Assembly (NCBI GenBank): GCA_029972225.1
Contig: CP124756.1
Span: 781,001-845,000, forward strand
Direction: 5' to 3'
DNA from: Candidatus Thiothrix putei
GTDB lineage: Bacteria > Pseudomonadota > Gammaproteobacteria > Thiotrichales > Thiotrichaceae
Length of the DNA: 64,000 nucleotides
Part shown: positions 43,883 to 52,966 of the stretch, in pieces
Layout: every line of letters starts with the position of its first letter
Position numbering within the stretch: position 1 is the stretch's first letter
The notes under the pieces: model-generated
Databases searched by the model: none
Seen by the model: the letters and a program-made list of their open reading frames with translations, nothing else
Told to the model about the DNA's origin: nothing
Translations under genes and position numbers: made by a program

Positions 43883-44380
43883 AGACGAACAAACGCATCA
43901 AACCCTCTATGGTACTGGCATTGTTCACTGGCGATTCAGGAAAAGGCACGGGGAGAAAACCACCCGGATGTCGCCATAAGCCTGAACAACCTTGCGAATC
44001 TGTATCATGAGCAAGGCCAGTACGCACTGGCAGAACCACTGTTAAAACGTTCGCTGGCGATTCGGGAAAAGGAACTGGGGGAAAACCACCCGGATGTCGC
44101 CAAAAGCTTGAACAACTTGGCGGGATTATATCAAGACCAAGGTCAGTACGCGCAGGCGGAGCCGCTGTACCAATGTGCGTTGGCAATTTGGGAAAAGGCA
44201 CTGGGGGCATATCATCCTAATGTCGTATTGAGCCTTGAAAACTTGGTGGGACTCTACCAACAGACTAATGTCGTATTGAGCCTTGAAAACTTGGTAGGAC
44301 TCTACCAACAGACTGACTGCGCAGCCTTGGCCGGGCCGTTGGAAAAACGTGCTGCGGCTATCCGCGCTATCAAACGCTGA
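43879..44380 (+). pseudogene. Decayed exported TPR protein gene, copy 1
   Basis: An ATG at 43879 gives the start of a signal peptide (MKTNKRIKPSMVLAL), after which the frame shifts. From about 43925 a second frame encodes kinesin-light-chain-type TPRs (LAIQEKARGENHPDVAISLNNLANLYHEQGQYALAEPLL and two more) and the ending APLEKRAAAIRAIKR-like tail (AGPLEKRAAAIRAIKR). The signal peptide and first repeats are joined out of frame, as by an internal deletion. A 48-base tandem duplication lies near the end. The paralogue at 45125 shares both ends. Confidence 0.75.
44219..44314 (+). repeat. 48-base in-frame tandem duplication in the TPR remnant
   Basis: Two adjacent 48-base units, 44219-44266 and 44267-44314, differ at one base and encode NVVLSLENLVGLYQQT twice. 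Confidence 0.9.
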
Positions 44381-44443
44381 AATGTAGAGTCTGTCAAACA
44401 AACTGTGTAAGCAAATGTTGAATCACTGTGGGAGTAGATTGCT

Positions 44444-44887
44444 ATGGAGTGGTGGCCATTCGTGCTGATTTTTGTTTATTTGTTCATGATAGCAGCGATA
44501 GAGGACGCCAGAGGCTGCTTGCCAGCGCTACTGACCGTCAGTGGGGTGATATGGCTACTAATAAGCATATCGAATTACCTGTCTCATTATATATCAGCGG
44601 TTCACGTATTTGGTTTCATCGTTTTATGGTTTCCGGCCTTAATGGCCTATTCCTATTGGAATTATCACCGTTGTCCAGCCTGCCGCACCCGCAATGTTTT
44701 CCATCCCACAGGAACACTTAGTGAGGATGGTTTACAAGAGGAATGCCGTTGTGACAGGTGTTCGCATACAGGCTGGCAAGCAGTAAGCCAATCAAGTGGC
44801 GATGGCGGCGGCGGTGATGGTGGCTTCGGAGGTGGTGACGGTGGTTGCGGTGGCGCTGGCGGCTGCGGTGGTGGTGGTGGCGGTTGA
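44444..44887 (+). CDS. Small membrane protein with zinc-ribbon and Gly-rich tail
   Basis: A 147-residue protein. Two membrane helices (WPFVLIFVYLFMIAAI and an extended hydrophobic stretch LLTVSGVIWLLISI...FGFIVLWFPALMAYSYW), then four Cys in a zinc-ribbon arrangement (CPACRTRN...CRCDRCSHTG) and a C-terminal tail almost entirely Gly, Asp and Cys. The tail resembles those of TPM/YgcG-type membrane proteins, but the TPM domain is absent. GTGGGAG lies upstream of the ATG. Confidence 0.7.
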   Translation: MEWWPFVLIFVYLFMIAAIEDARGCLPALLTVSGVIWLLISISNYLSHYISAVHVFGFIVLWFPALMAYSYWNYHRCPACRTRNVFHPTGTLSEDGLQEECRCDRCSHTGWQAVSQSSGDGGGGDGGFGGGDGGCGGAGGCGGGGGG

Positions 44888-44996
44888 GTACGGCTGCTTC
44901 CAGAATATATAACCGTGTATAGCGATGCCACTCGCTGGCAATTCATGGTGAGATTACCTTGCGGATAGGGAGTGAAGGACTACTATTCAGGTGAGT

Positions 44997-45112
44997 GCAT
45001 TTAACCCCTTTTTTCTTCCAGAACGTATAACCGTGTATAGCGCTGCCGTCACGGGGCTGAGTGTCTTTTCCCGTTGGCATATGGCATCTGGCACATGGTT
45101 TGAATTAACTGT
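44997..45112 (+). repeat. Upstream-region direct repeat, copy 2
   Basis: The counterpart of 43090-43208. Here the leader is followed after 12 bases directly by the TPR signal-peptide ATG, without an intervening gene. Confidence 0.8.
45001..45029 (+). promoter_or_regulatory. Candidate ECF promoter, TPR locus copy 2
   Basis: TTAACCC-N16-CGTATA, about 95 bases before the ATG at 45125. Confidence 0.5.
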
Positions 45113-45124
45113 CAGGTATAGCAA

Positions 45125-45377
45125 ATGAATACGAACAAACGCATCAATCCCTCTATAGCACTGGCATTGCTGTTGTTGCTGGGAACATCCCCGGTTTTTG
45201 CAGCAGCCGATACCCATGCAGAATGGGAGCAGCTTAATAAGCAAAGCGTAGAACTGCTTAATACGGGTCATTCAGAGCCTTGAGAATCTGGCGGCACTCT
45301 ACAAAAAAACCGACCGGGCAGCCCTAGCCGCACCACTGGAAAAACGCGCCGCTACCATCCGCTCCATCAAACGCTAA
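45125..45377 (+). pseudogene. Decayed exported TPR protein gene, copy 2
   Basis: The ATG at 45125 opens a full signal peptide (MNTNKRINPSIALALLLLLGTSPVFA) and about 26 mature residues (ADTHAEWEQLNKQSVELLNTGHSEP), then a TGA. In another frame directly after, the conserved TPR-gene ending is present (SLENLAALYKKTDRAALAAPLEKRAATIRSIKR) with a TAA at 45375. All TPRs between have been deleted, joining start and end out of frame. A 52-residue exported peptide might still be made. Confidence 0.75.
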
Positions 45378-45389
45378 TGGTCATTCAAT

Positions 45390-45419
45390 TTAACTGCATC
45401 CCGCTTAACACGGCGTAAG
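45390..45419 (+). promoter_or_regulatory. Weak candidate ECF promoter before the DUF2799-like lipoprotein
   Basis: TTAACTG-N17-CGTAAG, 30 bases before the ATG at 45450. The AAC and CGT cores and the spacing fit; the flanking bases deviate. Confidence 0.3.
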
Positions 45420-45449
45420 CGCGAGACTTTTATCAAAAGGAGAGTGTCA

Positions 45450-46007
45450 ATGAAACAAGTTATGCTGATCATGGGATTGGGGCTGGTGTTGGTGTCTTGT
45501 GCATCCATACAACCAGAGGAATGTAAAACCGCCGATTGGGAACAATTGGGTTATGCCGACGCCATGGCTGGACGTGACAGCCTGTTAGCGTCTTACGGTC
45601 AAGATTGTGGCAAAGTGGGCATCACCCCCAACAAGGGGCTGTATCTGCGGGGTTATGACCGGGGGGAGAAAGCTTTCTGTACCTACGACAATGGCAAGGC
45701 AGTTGGAAGACGAGGCCCTTTCCTCGGCAAGCTATGTGACAAGCCAAGTTTGGCGGAACCTTTCAACAAAGGTTACAGGGAAGGGTTGATCTTTTATGAT
45801 CAGCAACAGCGCATCCGACGCCAAAGTGATGAGATTTACAAGAATCTCAAAGAACAGGAGCGTAAAAACCAGGAAAGTGGCAAGCAAGCTGCTTCAGATG
45901 CAGAGAAAGCTCGCCTTGCTGCCGAGGCACGGTTAAAACTTGGTATCAAAGCAGGGGATATGAACAGCCGTATTACCGAGGCGCTTAAAACACAGACGCA
46001 AAACTGA
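45450..46007 (+). CDS. DUF2799-like lipoprotein
   Basis: A 185-residue protein with a lipoprotein signal (MLIMGLGLVLVSC). The DUF2799 pattern is clear: DWEQLGYADAMAGRD, KGLYLRGYDRGEKAFCTYDNGKAVG and FNKGYREGL. A C-terminal coiled coil (about residues 120-165, rich in Glu, Gln, Arg, Ala) follows. It is a periplasm-facing envelope protein of unknown role. AAAGGAGAG lies before the ATG. Confidence 0.85.
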   Translation: MKQVMLIMGLGLVLVSCASIQPEECKTADWEQLGYADAMAGRDSLLASYGQDCGKVGITPNKGLYLRGYDRGEKAFCTYDNGKAVGRRGPFLGKLCDKPSLAEPFNKGYREGLIFYDQQQRIRRQSDEIYKNLKEQERKNQESGKQAASDAEKARLAAEARLKLGIKAGDMNSRITEALKTQTQN

Positions 46008-46093
46008 GGCGTTCCAGCCCGCTAATTGTCGAAATGCGTTGAATGGATTTTCAACAGGTACATTTAGCCCTTGACAACGCACTAATTTAGTGA

Positions 46094-46122
46094 TTGACAA
46101 GTAGAAACGCTTTCCCTATAGT
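46094..46122 (+). promoter_or_regulatory. Sigma-70 promoter of argD-argF
   Basis: TTGACA-N17-TATAGT, about 85 bases before the argD start: a consensus -35 and a near-consensus -10 at ideal spacing. A second TTGACA lies 22 bases upstream without a good -10. Confidence 0.8.
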
Positions 46123-46137
46123 CTTTCGCTTTCTCGC

Positions 46138-46163
46138 AAAGGCAGCCTGTCTGGGCTGCCTTT
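46138..46163 (+). terminator. Hairpin in the argD leader, possible attenuator or residual terminator
   Basis: AAAGGCAGCC-TGTCTG-GGCTGCCTTT, a 10-bp stem starting about 9 bases after the expected transcription start and followed only by TTTCGC. If it terminates, it does so inside the argD leader. Confidence 0.5.
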
Positions 46164-46205
46164 CGCATTTATGGCTATTGTGGCGGATTTTTTGGAGGTT
46201 TTGCC

Positions 46206-47399
46206 GTGACCAATGCAGTAATGCCGACGTATGCACGTTTGCCCGTCACTTTCGCGAAAGGCGAAGGTGCTTTCCTGTGGGATACCGCAGGCAAACAATA
46301 CTTGGATGCCCTCAGCGGCATTTCCGTGTGTAACGTAGGTCATGCGCGACGCGAAGTGGCGGATGCGATTTGTGCGCAAGCCCATGAATTGCTGCATACC
46401 TCGAATCTCTACCAAATTGAACACCAGCAAGCGTTGGCAGAAAAGCTGTGTGCGTTGTCGGGTTTCGATAACGTTTTCTTCGGAAATTCCGGCGCGGAAG
46501 CAAACGAAGCGGCGATTAAAATTGCGCGTTTGTACGGTCACAATAAAGGTGTGGCAGTCCCCACCATTATTGTGATGAGCAATGCGTTTCACGGGCGCAC
46601 CATGGCAACCGTTACCGCGACCGGCAACCCGAAGGCACAAGCAGGCTTTGCCCCATTGGTGGATGGTTTCGTGCGGGTTGAATACGGCGATGCCGATGCT
46701 GTCGCAGCGTTGGCAAGCAACCCGAATATCGTGGCGGTATTGGTGGAGCCGGTGCAAGGCGAAGGCGGAATTCGGATTCCGGCGAATGATTACTTGCCAC
46801 GTTTACGTGCTATCTGTGATGCAAACGATTGGTTGCTGATGGTGGATGAAATTCAGGCGGGAATGGCGCGTACTGGCACGTGGTTTGCTTTTCAACACAG
46901 TAAGATTCAACCCGATGTCATGACGCTGGCAAAAGCACTTGGCAACGGTGTGCCGATTGGTGCGTGTTTAGCCGCTGGCAAGGCAGTCAATGTGTTTGGC
47001 CCCGGCAATCATGGCTCAACGTTTGGTGGTAATCCGCTGGCGTGCCGTGCGGCGCGTGCCGTGATTGAGGTAATGGAACACGATAATCTGACCGCACGGG
47101 CGGCAGAATTAGGTGAATATTTTCTGTCACAATTCCGTGAAAAACTCACGGGTGTGACAGGGGTGCGCGATATTCGTGGCAAAGGCTTGATGATTGGGGT
47201 GGAACTGGAGCGTGATTGCGGTGAATTGGTGAAACAGGCTCTGGAGAGAGGTCTGCTGATCAATGTTACCGCTGGGAATGTTATCCGCTTATTGCCGCCA
47301 TTAATCATCACCAATGAACAGGCGGATCAAATAATAACTATGGTCAGTGAATTGGTGCAGGCATTTTTGCACCCCGCTGCTGGAGAGAGAGACTCATGA
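46206..47399 (+). CDS. argD: Acetylornithine aminotransferase
   Basis: A 397-residue class III PLP aminotransferase that converts N-acetylglutamate semialdehyde to acetylornithine in arginine synthesis; it may also serve in lysine synthesis. Signatures are [28 protein letters not shown], the cofactor Asp in [14 protein letters not shown] and the PLP Lys in [15 protein letters not shown]. The start is a GTG with GGAGG 7 bases upstream; an ATG lies five codons later. The stop overlaps the argF start (ATGA). Confidence 0.95.
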   Translation: MTNAVMPTYARLPVTFAKGEGAFLWDTAGKQYLDALSGISVCNVGHARREVADAICAQAHELLHTSNLYQIEHQQALAEKLCALSGFDNVFFGNSGAEANEAAIKIARLYGHNKGVAVPTIIVMSNAFHGRTMATVTATGNPKAQAGFAPLVDGFVRVEYGDADAVAALASNPNIVAVLVEPVQGEGGIRIPANDYLPRLRAICDANDWLLMVDEIQAGMARTGTWFAFQHSKIQPDVMTLAKALGNGVPIGACLAAGKAVNVFGPGNHGSTFGGNPLACRAARAVIEVMEHDNLTARAAELGEYFLSQFREKLTGVTGVRDIRGKGLMIGVELERDCGELVKQALERGLLINVTAGNVIRLLPPLIITNEQADQIITMVSELVQAFLHPAAGERDS

Positions 47400-48331
47400 A
47401 ACATAAACCTGTCAGACATTTTCTGACCTTATCCGATTTCACTCCGGTGGAATTACACGCACTGATTGGGCGAGCCATTCAACTTAAAGCCATGTGGAAA
47501 CGTGGCGAGGCGCATGAGCCGCTGCATCTGCGCACCTTGGCGATGATTTTCGAGAAATCGTCCACCCGTACCCGCGTATCGTTTGAAGCGGGCATGACGC
47601 AATTGGGTGGGCATTCCATGTTTTTGTCACCGAATGATACCCAATTGGGGCGCGGTGAGCCGATTGAAGACGCGGCGCGGGTGATTTCGCGCATGGTGGA
47701 TGTGGTGATGATCCGTACCTTTGAACAGGAAAAAGTCGAGCGTTTTGCCGAATATTCCCGCGTTCCGGTGATCAATGCCTTGACCGATAAACACCACCCG
47801 TGTCAGTTGTTGGCGGATATGATGACGTGGATGGAACAGCGCGGTTTGCCCAATGGCAAAACCGTGGCGTGGATTGGTGATGGCAATAATATGTGTCATT
47901 CGTGGATGGAGGCTGCCAAGCTGTTTGGTTTCCACCTGAATGTGGCGTGCCCTGAAGGTTATGACCCGGATGCGGATGTGGTCGCAGCAACGGCAGGTTC
48001 CGTGACGTTTTTCCGTGAACCCAATGAAGCGGCGAAAGGCGCGGAAGTGGTTGTTACCGATACGTGGGCAAGCATGGGGCAGGAAGCGGAAAAGAAAATC
48101 CGTGAAAAAGCGTTTGCTGGCTACCAAGTCACCACTGAGATGATGCAACTGGCAACGCCGGATGCGATTTTCATGCACTGTCTGCCTGCCTATCGTGGGC
48201 TGGAAGTGGCGGCGGATGTCATGGATGGCGCACAAAGCGTGGTCTGGGATGAGGCCGAAAATCGCTTGCACGCGCAAAAAGCGTTGCTGGAAGTGCTGGT
48301 GTGCGGTTTCCCCTATGGTCTTGAACTGTGA
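47396..48331 (+). CDS. argF: Ornithine carbamoyltransferase
   Basis: A 311-residue anabolic enzyme that makes citrulline from ornithine and carbamoyl phosphate. The carbamoyl-phosphate site [22 protein letters not shown], the ornithine-binding DTWASMGQE and the catalytic HCLPAYRG are present. It is translationally coupled to argD. Confidence 0.96.
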   Translation: MKHKPVRHFLTLSDFTPVELHALIGRAIQLKAMWKRGEAHEPLHLRTLAMIFEKSSTRTRVSFEAGMTQLGGHSMFLSPNDTQLGRGEPIEDAARVISRMVDVVMIRTFEQEKVERFAEYSRVPVINALTDKHHPCQLLADMMTWMEQRGLPNGKTVAWIGDGNNMCHSWMEAAKLFGFHLNVACPEGYDPDADVVAATAGSVTFFREPNEAAKGAEVVVTDTWASMGQEAEKKIREKAFAGYQVTTEMMQLATPDAIFMHCLPAYRGLEVAADVMDGAQSVVWDEAENRLHAQKALLEVLVCGFPYGLEL

Positions 48332-48422
48332 TTTTTAGGATGAAAGGATTAGCATGATGCAGAGTCGCAGCGCCTCTTTCTTTAATCCTGCTAATCTTTT
48401 AATCGAGTAAATCCTAGTTCAG

Positions 48423-49241
48423 ATGAAAATTATCTCCGCTAACACCAACGGCATCCGTTCTGCTGCGAAAAAAGGCTTCTTCGAGTGGATGAAGCAGCAG
48501 CAGGCGGATGTGGTGTGCATCCAAGAAACCAAGGCGCAAATCCACCAGTTGGAAGAGGATCGCGCCTTGTTTTTCCCCGAAGGCTATCACTGCTACTACC
48601 ATGATGCCGAAAAAAAGGGCTATAGTGGCGTGGCAATCTATGCCCGTACTGAGCCGGATGCGGTGATTAGGGGAATGGGATGCGCTGAATTTGATGCGGA
48701 AGGGCGTTATATTGAAGCGCGTTTCGGCAATCTGAGCGTGATTTCCTTGTATTTGCCGTCAGGTTCGTCGGGGGAAGAGCGTCAGCAGGCGAAGTACCGT
48801 TGCATGGATTACTTGCTGCCGCACTTGGTGCAAATGAAAGCCGACGGGCGTGATGTGGTGATTTGTGGCGATTGGAACATTGCGCACCAAAACATCGACA
48901 TTAAAAACTGGAAAGGCAACCTGAAAAACTCCGGTTTCTTACCAGACGAACGGGCTTGGTTGGATAAGCTGTTCAATGAATTGGATTTTGTGGATGGTTT
49001 CCGCGAAGTGAATCAGGAAGCCGAGCAGTATACCTGGTGGTCGAACCGTGGGCAGGCGTGGGCTAAAAACGTTGGCTGGCGGATTGATTACCAGATTCTT
49101 ACGCCATCACTGAAGGGTAAAGTGAGCGCAGCGGCGATTTACAAGGACGAACGCTTCTCCGATCATGCTCCCCTGAGTTTGGATTATGCTTATGAAATTC
49201 CTTGTCGCACTGTTCTTGGTGCTGAGTCTCGCACAGGCTAA
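48423..49241 (+). CDS. xthA: Exodeoxyribonuclease III / AP endonuclease
   Basis: A 272-residue exonuclease/endonuclease/phosphatase-fold protein for base-excision repair. Active-site residues are visible in SANTNGIRSA, CIQETKAQ, YSGVAIYAR, GDWNIAHQNIDIKN and FSDHAPLSLDY. The protein should end near the SDHAP.S.DY motif, but here it runs on for about 18 residues (ending GAESRTG) inside the signal-peptide region of the next gene, a 56-base overlap. The extra tail is probably not functional. Confidence 0.93.
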   Translation: MKIISANTNGIRSAAKKGFFEWMKQQQADVVCIQETKAQIHQLEEDRALFFPEGYHCYYHDAEKKGYSGVAIYARTEPDAVIRGMGCAEFDAEGRYIEARFGNLSVISLYLPSGSSGEERQQAKYRCMDYLLPHLVQMKADGRDVVICGDWNIAHQNIDIKNWKGNLKNSGFLPDERAWLDKLFNELDFVDGFREVNQEAEQYTWWSNRGQAWAKNVGWRIDYQILTPSLKGKVSAAAIYKDERFSDHAPLSLDYAYEIPCRTVLGAESRTG

Positions 49242-51378
49242 CGCAGCCGATACCCCACATCGCCCTAAAATTGGTCTGGTACTCGGTGGCGGTGGTGCTG
49301 CCGGTGTCGCCCACGTTGGGGTGCTCAAAGTTCTCGAAGCCAATAATATTCCCATCGACGTGATTGCAGGCAATAGCATGGGCGCAATTGTCGGCAGTTT
49401 ATACGCCTCAGGCATGAGTGCCGCCCAGATCGAAACGGTGGTGAATGAATTGGATTGGCTCAGCTTGTTTCGCGATGATGCTTCCCACCAAAACAAGTCT
49501 TACCAACAAAAGCAGCAAAGCGCGGACTTTTTCAGTGCGTTCAGCGTGGGCGTGTCCAAGGAAGGGGTGAAATTACCCAGCGGTTTGATTGACGGGCAAC
49601 GGCTGATGTTTGAATTGCGGCGCTTGCTGAAGCCGGTGGAGCGGGTGAGTGATTTTGACCGTTTGCCGATTCCGTTCCGGGCGGTGGCAACCGATATTCG
49701 TACCGGTGAAACGGTGGTGTTGAAACAGGGCAATCTGGCAACGGCAGTGCGGGCGAGTATGTCGATTCCGGGGCTGTTTGCACCCGTGACCATCGACAAC
49801 CGTTTGCTGGTGGACGGCTTGGTGTCGAATAATTTACCCGTGGATATTGCCAAGCAAATGGGGGCGGATATTGTGATTGTGTCCAGCATTCCCTCAGAAA
49901 CCAACCGCAAGCTGGATTCTGCGCTGGCTATTAGCTTGCAGTCGATGGATTTGTTGATGCGCAAAAGTAGCGCCAGCCAACTCAAGCTGATTCGTAAGGG
50001 TGTTGATATTCTAATTGAACCGCCGGTAGGGGGGATTGGCAATCTGGCCTTTGATCGGGTGAAAGAAACCATTCCGCTGGGGGTGCGGGGGGCGCAAGCG
50101 CAATTACCTGCCTTGCAGCAATTGGCAGCACTTGCGGGGGCAGCGCCTCGGCGGGCAGTGGCACAACAAAACAACCAAGACACGCCGATTCGGGTGGCAG
50201 CCGTTCAGCTTGAAAATGAGTCATCGTTGAGCGATAAGCTGGTGCGACAACAACTGGGTATCCAGTCCGGTGAGGTGTTGGACGATCAGCGCTTGCAAGC
50301 AGGGCTGGAGCGCGTATACGGCTTGGGGTATTTCAGTTTGGTGGACTATAACCTGACGCAACGCTCGGATGGTGATTACGACCTGAAGGTCATGGCGCGT
50401 AAGGCGGATCAAGGTGAGCAACGGGTCAGCACGGGGTTTGCGTTGAGTGATAATTTCAACGGTGATACCGGGTATCAGGCTGGGGTGAAATACGTGCGCC
50501 AAGGGCTTACCGCGCAAGGCACCGAATTGCGGCTGCAAGGCGTGATCGGTGAACGGATGCTGGCTTCTGCCGAATTGCACCACCCGCTGCAAGATCATAA
50601 TGCCACGTTCGTTGCCCCACGTGCTTGGTATCAAGAACGGGATGCCAGTATTTTGGATGGGGCGCAACAAGTGGCAACATTACGCGCGTCTGAAGCAGGC
50701 GTTCAGGTGGATGTCGGGCGGGCGTTGAACAATAGTGCGGAAGCGCGTGCCGGAATATTCTTGCAGCGTATTGAACCGGAAGTGAAAACCGGCACATTAA
50801 CCTTGCCGGGTGATTCTTTGACCGAGGCGGGGCTGAAATTGCAATATCGGGCGGATACGCTGGATTCGGTGAATTTCCCGACGAAAGGCGGGCGCATGAG
50901 TGCAACGTATACACACGGTATCAAAGCCTTGGGCAGTGACACGGATGTGTCGCGTATTGAGTTGGAGCGTGAACAGGTGTGGAGCAAAGACAAGCATCGC
51001 GTGATTGCCAGTGGGCGGCTGGAGGCGAATGCCAATAACGAGGAAGGCTTGTTGTATAGCACGGGCGAGGCGTTGCAAACCGGGCGCTTGGCGTTTACGG
51101 ATAATGACCAGTTGATTGGTAATTATACGCTGGATGGTTCACTGACGTACATGAGCGGGCTGGCGGAAGTGCCGCAGATTGCCAAAGTGCACGTGGGTGC
51201 ATCCGTGGGAGCGCGGCAAGCTTGGCAGGAGGCGGAGGATGTGGCCTTGGGCGATTTGCGCGGTACGGGGTCGGTCTTTTTGGGCGGGGAAACACCGGTC
51301 GGGCCTGCATTTATTGGGGTGCGCAAAACTCAGGGCTTGGATCAGGAGGCGTATTTTAATTTTGGGCGGGATTTTTAG
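49192..51378 (+). CDS. PlpD-like patatin phospholipase, type Vd autotransporter
   Basis: About 728 residues. A signal peptide (MKFLVALFLVLSLAQANA), then a patatin domain (about 25-310) with the oxyanion loop GLVLGGGGAAGVAHVG, nucleophile Ser in IAGNSMGAIVG and Asp in LLVDGLVSNN. A POTRA-like domain follows (about 330-400, RVAAVQLENESSLSDKLVRQQLGIQSGEVLDDQRLQAGLERVYGLGYF). The C-terminal 320 residues form an outer-membrane beta barrel ending in Phe, the BAM signature. This is the type Vd layout that exports a lipase domain to the cell surface. The start lies inside xthA; an ATG two codons earlier is an alternative. Confidence 0.92.
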   Translation: MKFLVALFLVLSLAQANAADTPHRPKIGLVLGGGGAAGVAHVGVLKVLEANNIPIDVIAGNSMGAIVGSLYASGMSAAQIETVVNELDWLSLFRDDASHQNKSYQQKQQSADFFSAFSVGVSKEGVKLPSGLIDGQRLMFELRRLLKPVERVSDFDRLPIPFRAVATDIRTGETVVLKQGNLATAVRASMSIPGLFAPVTIDNRLLVDGLVSNNLPVDIAKQMGADIVIVSSIPSETNRKLDSALAISLQSMDLLMRKSSASQLKLIRKGVDILIEPPVGGIGNLAFDRVKETIPLGVRGAQAQLPALQQLAALAGAAPRRAVAQQNNQDTPIRVAAVQLENESSLSDKLVRQQLGIQSGEVLDDQRLQAGLERVYGLGYFSLVDYNLTQRSDGDYDLKVMARKADQGEQRVSTGFALSDNFNGDTGYQAGVKYVRQGLTAQGTELRLQGVIGERMLASAELHHPLQDHNATFVAPRAWYQERDASILDGAQQVATLRASEAGVQVDVGRALNNSAEARAGIFLQRIEPEVKTGTLTLPGDSLTEAGLKLQYRADTLDSVNFPTKGGRMSATYTHGIKALGSDTDVSRIELEREQVWSKDKHRVIASGRLEANANNEEGLLYSTGEALQTGRLAFTDNDQLIGNYTLDGSLTYMSGLAEVPQIAKVHVGASVGARQAWQEAEDVALGDLRGTGSVFLGGETPVGPAFIGVRKTQGLDQEAYFNFGRDF

Positions 51379-51436
51379 TGGGTGATACCGAGCTGAATGC
51401 TATACTCATTCTACCTAAGTAAAACAAGGGGATACC

Positions 51437-51667
51437 ATGCAAGCCATTCATCCAGAACCTGTAAAAACACCTACCCATTTACCCTTTTTGCAGGCTATTT
51501 GCTGGCAGCAGGCGGATGTGAGTCAGTTGACGGCTGATGAAATGCTGGATTTATATGAGCGTGGTTGGATGTATCGCGGAGTATTGGCTGATGTAGAGGG
51601 GGAGGAGCGGGCATTCCTCAAAACACTGGCTGAGTCTAAACACTCTTGGTTGAGCAATGATGTTTGA
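51437..51667 (+). CDS. Small protein preceding an AbiEii-like nucleotidyltransferase
   Basis: A 76-residue acidic protein (SQLTADEMLDLYERGWMYRGVLADVEGEERAFLKTLAE). AGGGG lies 9 bases before the ATG. It overlaps the next gene by 11 bases, so the two are coupled. Position suggests the antidote of a toxin-antitoxin-like pair, but no known antitoxin family is recognised. Confidence 0.65.
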   Translation: MQAIHPEPVKTPTHLPFLQAICWQQADVSQLTADEMLDLYERGWMYRGVLADVEGEERAFLKTLAESKHSWLSNDV

Positions 51668-52385
51668 TCTTGAGCATCATCAGAAAATCCTAACCATTCT
51701 TAACGCACTGGATGCTGATTTTTGTCGCGATGTCTCCGCCTATTTTGGCGGCGGGACGTTGTTGGCTTTGCAGTATGGGGAATACCGCTGGAGCAAAGAT
51801 ATTGATTTTATTTGTCCGTTAGGTGCTGGTTATCGAAAGTTGCGTACCGATATGGCGGAGAAAGGGTATGCGGCGTTATTCAAAGATCAGTCAGGTATTG
51901 GTTTGCCAAGAGAATTCAAGGCCGATCAATACGGTGTCCGTTTTGCGGTGGTGGTTGGGGATACGCTCATCAAGTTTGAAATGGTGGCAGAAGCACGCAT
52001 TGCACTGGATGCGCCGGTTTATCCCGAATGGTGTGCGCTCCCTTGTTTGGGTTTTGCGGACAGTTGCAGTGAGAAACTCTTGTCGAATGCAGATCGTTGG
52101 GCAGATGCCGGTGTTAGGTCGCGTGATCTGATTGACCTTGCGGTACTGCGCTTGCAGGCGGAAATCCCGGCATTGGCGATTGATAAAGCTGAAAATGCTT
52201 ATCCAGTGAAATTACCTTTATTCAAAGCGCTTACCCGTTTTCAGTCAAATCCTGACTACCGCAGGCAATGTTTTACAGCATTGCAAGTGAAAAGTTCGGC
52301 GCAAATCATGGACGGTATTGACTTGCTGGCAGCAGATTATGCACTTCCACCCAGTGTGCGTACACTGAGCGAAAGTATTGCATAA
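51657..52385 (+). CDS. AbiEii-like nucleotidyltransferase
   Basis: A 242-residue protein with the nucleotidyltransferase signature FGGGTLLALQYGEYRWSKDIDF (GG[GT], then the two Asp of the metal site). It resembles AbiEii/MenT-type toxins, which transfer nucleotides to tRNA or other targets. A second ATG one codon later is possible. It ends 7 bases before the convergent yceI gene. Confidence 0.8.
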   Translation: MMFDLEHHQKILTILNALDADFCRDVSAYFGGGTLLALQYGEYRWSKDIDFICPLGAGYRKLRTDMAEKGYAALFKDQSGIGLPREFKADQYGVRFAVVVGDTLIKFEMVAEARIALDAPVYPEWCALPCLGFADSCSEKLLSNADRWADAGVRSRDLIDLAVLRLQAEIPALAIDKAENAYPVKLPLFKALTRFQSNPDYRRQCFTALQVKSSAQIMDGIDLLAADYALPPSVRTLSESIA

Positions 52386-52392
52386 AGGCTCG

Positions 52393-52953
52393 TTATTTCT
52401 TCACGCCTTCAATCGACAAGATCATTTCGACTTCTTTAGACGCTGGTCCCAAATCTTTTTCGATGCCGAAGTCGCCAAGGGCAAACTTGGTGCTGCCTTC
52501 AAAGCCACGGCGTGAACCACCCCACGGGTCAGGGCCAGCACCGATTTCTTTTACGTCAATCGTGATTGGTTTGGTAACGCCGTGCAGGGTCAGGTTGCCT
52601 TCCAGTTTGCCGCCGCTGTATTTGGTGCTGACGAATTTCGCTTCAGGAAATTTGGTAACGTCCAGAAAATCTTCACCGCTCAAGTGCTTGTCGCGTTCGG
52701 CGTGGTTGCTGTTGACGCTGGTGGTGTCAATGGTGACTTCCACTTTAGCTGCGTCGGGTGTTTTCTCGTCGTAGCTGAAGTTGCCGCTGAATTTGTCGAA
52801 ACGCCCGTACAACCAGCTATAGCCGAGATGCTTGATGCGGAATTGGATGAAGGCGTGCATCCCTTCGGTGTCAATGGTGTAGTCTTCCGCGTGTGCGGCA
52901 TTGCCTGCCAGTAAACCCAGCGTTAGCAGTGAGGTGGCGATGATTTTTTTCAT
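52393..52953 (-). CDS. YceI-family periplasmic protein
   Basis: A 186-residue protein with a signal peptide (MKKIIATSLLTLGLLAGNAAHA) and the YceI lipocalin-like fold (DTEGMHAFIQFRIKHLGYSWLYGRFDKFSGNFSYD, GNLTLHGVTKPITIDV). These proteins bind isoprenoid or quinone-like lipids. GGAG precedes the ATG at 52953. It follows the cytochrome b561 gene at 13 bases, the usual yceJ-yceI pair. Confidence 0.93.
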   Translation of the reverse strand: MKKIIATSLLTLGLLAGNAAHAEDYTIDTEGMHAFIQFRIKHLGYSWLYGRFDKFSGNFSYDEKTPDAAKVEVTIDTTSVNSNHAERDKHLSGEDFLDVTKFPEAKFVSTKYSGGKLEGNLTLHGVTKPITIDVKEIGAGPDPWGGSRRGFEGSTKFALGDFGIEKDLGPASKEVEMILSIEGVKK

Positions 52954-52966
52954 GAATGTCTCCTTG

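Noticed and set aside
48346..48397. Terminator after argF (GATTAGCA ... TGCTAATC then TTTT)
   Set aside because: An 8-bp stem around a loop of about 36 bases is too weak to call.
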